7,074 nucleotides of DNA, from positions 1-7,074 of the forward strand of contig JAFMRP010000239.1 in NCBI GenBank assembly GCA_017354095.1. Reading direction: 5' to 3'. Each line of letters opens with the position of its first letter. Within the stretch, counting starts at the first letter, position 1. The notes under the pieces are model-generated. The model saw only the letters and a list, made by a program, of their open reading frames with translations, had not been told where the DNA came from and searched no databases. This DNA comes from Ktedonobacteraceae bacterium (GTDB lineage: Bacteria > Chloroflexota > Ktedonobacteria > Ktedonobacterales > Ktedonobacteraceae). Made by a program: the position numbers and the translations under genes. Below, in pieces: positions 5,984 to 7,074 of this stretch.

Positions 5984-6796
5984 TCAGGCGGTGAAAAATT
6001 CGATGAGGGCGGGGGCAAGAGCTTCGGCCTTGACCATGTGATTCTGGCCCGCCAGGGTGCGATAGCTGGCGTTGGGCAGCGTCTGTGCCAGTGCCTGCAT
6101 CGCGTTCCGCATCCAGGCCGGGCTTTTTCCCCCGTCCATCACCAGCGTCGGGGCTTTGATGCTGGACCCCAGTGAGGCCGGTAATGGTTTGCCTTGCGCA
6201 TATGAGATGATCGTACTGAGATCGTAGGGCAGGGTGTGTGCGACAGCGGTGAGCTTCGACCACACCGGGAAGAGCGGCATAATGGCGACCATAAAGCCGG
6301 GTGTGCCGACCTGTCTCATGAACAGCTTGACCGCCTTCGAGCGCTGATTCTGCGCCACGGCCTCTTTGAGGCTGGCCAGGAATGCCTCGGTCACTGGCTT
6401 GCCTGTATCATCAACGACAAATGGAGCTTCGTACAGAGCCAGCTTCGTGATCCCCGTCAGCCGACTTGCCGCTTCAATGGCCAGCGCGGAACCAGAGGAT
6501 TGACCGGCCACACAGGCTGTTCCGCCAGCGGCTTCGAGGAGGGCCGCGAGATCTTCGACCTCGCGCTCAACCGCATATGGCCGGGTATCGCCGCTTTCGC
6601 CGCGTCCCCGGCGATCATACGTGATGACCGTAAAGTGGGAAGCAAGCTGCGCCGCCAGACCCTGGGAAGGCCCGAATTGCCGATAGCAGAGCGCGCCATC
6701 CACCAGAATGAGGGCTGGCCCCTGGCCAACCTGAGAGTATGCGATGACAGTACCATCTTTGGACGTCACGGTGTTTTGTGCAATTGCTGTCGCCAT
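5984..6796 (-). CDS. alpha/beta hydrolase fold protein
   Basis: A 270-residue protein of usual length for the family, cytosolic as far as can be seen. It starts with a short strand pair (TVTSKDGTVIAYSQVGQG) and carries VDG near the oxyanion position (32-34), the YDRRGRGESGD turn (60-70), the nucleophile elbow G-Q-S-S-G (98-102, Ser100), the acid in VMDGGKS (Asp221) and the catalytic His in GQNHMV (His253), so the triad is intact. The substrate is unknown; this type of small hydrolase is often annotated only as a general esterase or haloperoxidase-like enzyme. The ATG at 6796 is supported by AAAGGAG (6804-6810) with a 7-nt spacer. It begins only 15 bp after the stop codon of the AHSA1-like gene, which points to a shared transcript. 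It is not closely similar to the hydrolase at 69-905. Confidence 0.9.
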   Translation of the reverse strand: MATAIAQNTVTSKDGTVIAYSQVGQGPALILVDGALCYRQFGPSQGLAAQLASHFTVITYDRRGRGESGDTRPYAVEREVEDLAALLEAAGGTACVAGQSSGSALAIEAASRLTGITKLALYEAPFVVDDTGKPVTEAFLASLKEAVAQNQRSKAVKLFMRQVGTPGFMVAIMPLFPVWSKLTAVAHTLPYDLSTIISYAQGKPLPASLGSSIKAPTLVMDGGKSPAWMRNAMQALAQTLPNASYRTLAGQNHMVKAEALAPALIEFFTA

Positions 6797-6811
6797 GATC
6801 TTGCTCCTTTA

Positions 6812-7074
6812 CTATGCCTGCAACTCTTGTACATACGCAACCAGGTAATCCCAGGTCATATTCATCCCCTGCTGCATCCCCATATCGAGAGCGACTTTCA
6901 GCGCCTCTGCGCTGCTGAACTGAATACGGGCAGTAGCTTTCGTTTTTCCGTCTTCTTCTGTCAAGAGGATCGTGGTCAGCTGCTCAGGAATACCCTCGGT
7001 GGGATTGGCATGCTCATCGGCGAAGGTGGAGATATAGACCAGCTTCTCCGGCGGTACGATTTCGCGATACACGC
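6812..7074 (-). CDS. AHSA1/SRPBCC-domain protein, C-terminal part (5' end outside the window)
   Basis: The last ~87 residues of a protein that enters from the right edge. The sequence V-Y-R-E-I-V-P-P-E-K-L-V-Y at the start of the visible part, followed by a strand pair (LTTILLTEEDGKTKATARI) and a final amphipathic helix (GMNMTWDYLVAYVQEL), is the standard C-terminal half of the Aha1-C-like (AHSA1) subgroup of SRPBCC ligand-binding proteins. A GTG near 7072 is an internal valine codon, not a start. In bacteria such proteins are commonly small stand-alone domains that bind hydrophobic ligands, often beside ArsR-type regulators, which would lie beyond the window if present. It is the upstream partner of the hydrolase gene, which begins 15 bp after it. 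Confidence 0.85.
   Translation of the reverse strand, partial: VYREIVPPEKLVYISTFADEHANPTEGIPEQLTTILLTEEDGKTKATARIQFSSAEALKVALDMGMQQGMNMTWDYLVAYVQELQA

Noticed and set aside
1..7074. CRISPR array, tRNA, rRNA or transposase gene
   Set aside because: No regularly spaced direct repeats, no tRNA or rRNA signature and no transposase-like protein were seen on either strand.

Overview
The window looks like a chromosomal piece of a moderately GC-rich, filamentous-type Chloroflexota, most likely class Ktedonobacteria. This is inferred from the style of the genes: a zinc-ribbon Ser/Thr kinase of the type common in that class, NERD-domain paralogues, an HprK-like protein, and small alpha/beta-hydrolase and AHSA1/SRPBCC genes. 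No rRNA or marker gene is present to prove it.

Layout, left to right. (1) 69-905, plus strand: a complete alpha/beta hydrolase with an intact Ser-Asp-His triad, convergent with the next gene. (2) 962-5611, minus strand, a three-gene block read right to left: an HprK-like P-loop-fold protein whose Walker A residues are replaced (4460-5611), a stand-alone NERD nuclease-like protein (3499-4419), and a 778-residue protein joining a zinc ribbon, a Ser/Thr kinase, an S1-type RNA-binding domain, a NERD domain and an unassigned C-terminal domain (962-3298). The last ~300 residues of the large protein and nearly all of the stand-alone protein are close paralogues, and their 5' leaders are also alike. 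They therefore look like a local duplication in which one copy lost, or the other gained, the zinc-ribbon/kinase/S1 part. (3) 5612-5983, non-coding: a leader with a strong Shine-Dalgarno sequence, a possible promoter/operator, a perfect 29-bp inverted repeat with a 3-nt centre, and a GC-rich multi-hairpin segment. (4) 5984-7074, minus strand: a likely two-gene operon of an AHSA1/SRPBCC-domain protein (truncated by the window edge) followed by an alpha/beta hydrolase.

The most interesting part is the 962-5611 block. A complete protein kinase is fused to an RNA-binding domain and a PD-(D/E)XK-type nuclease-like domain, next to a second copy of that nuclease module and a predicted inactive HprK-like protein. 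A signalling-controlled nucleic-acid-processing, stress or defence role is plausible, but it is inference only. The intergenic palindromes at 5748-5931 are the second point of interest and may mark a mobile or dispersed repeat.
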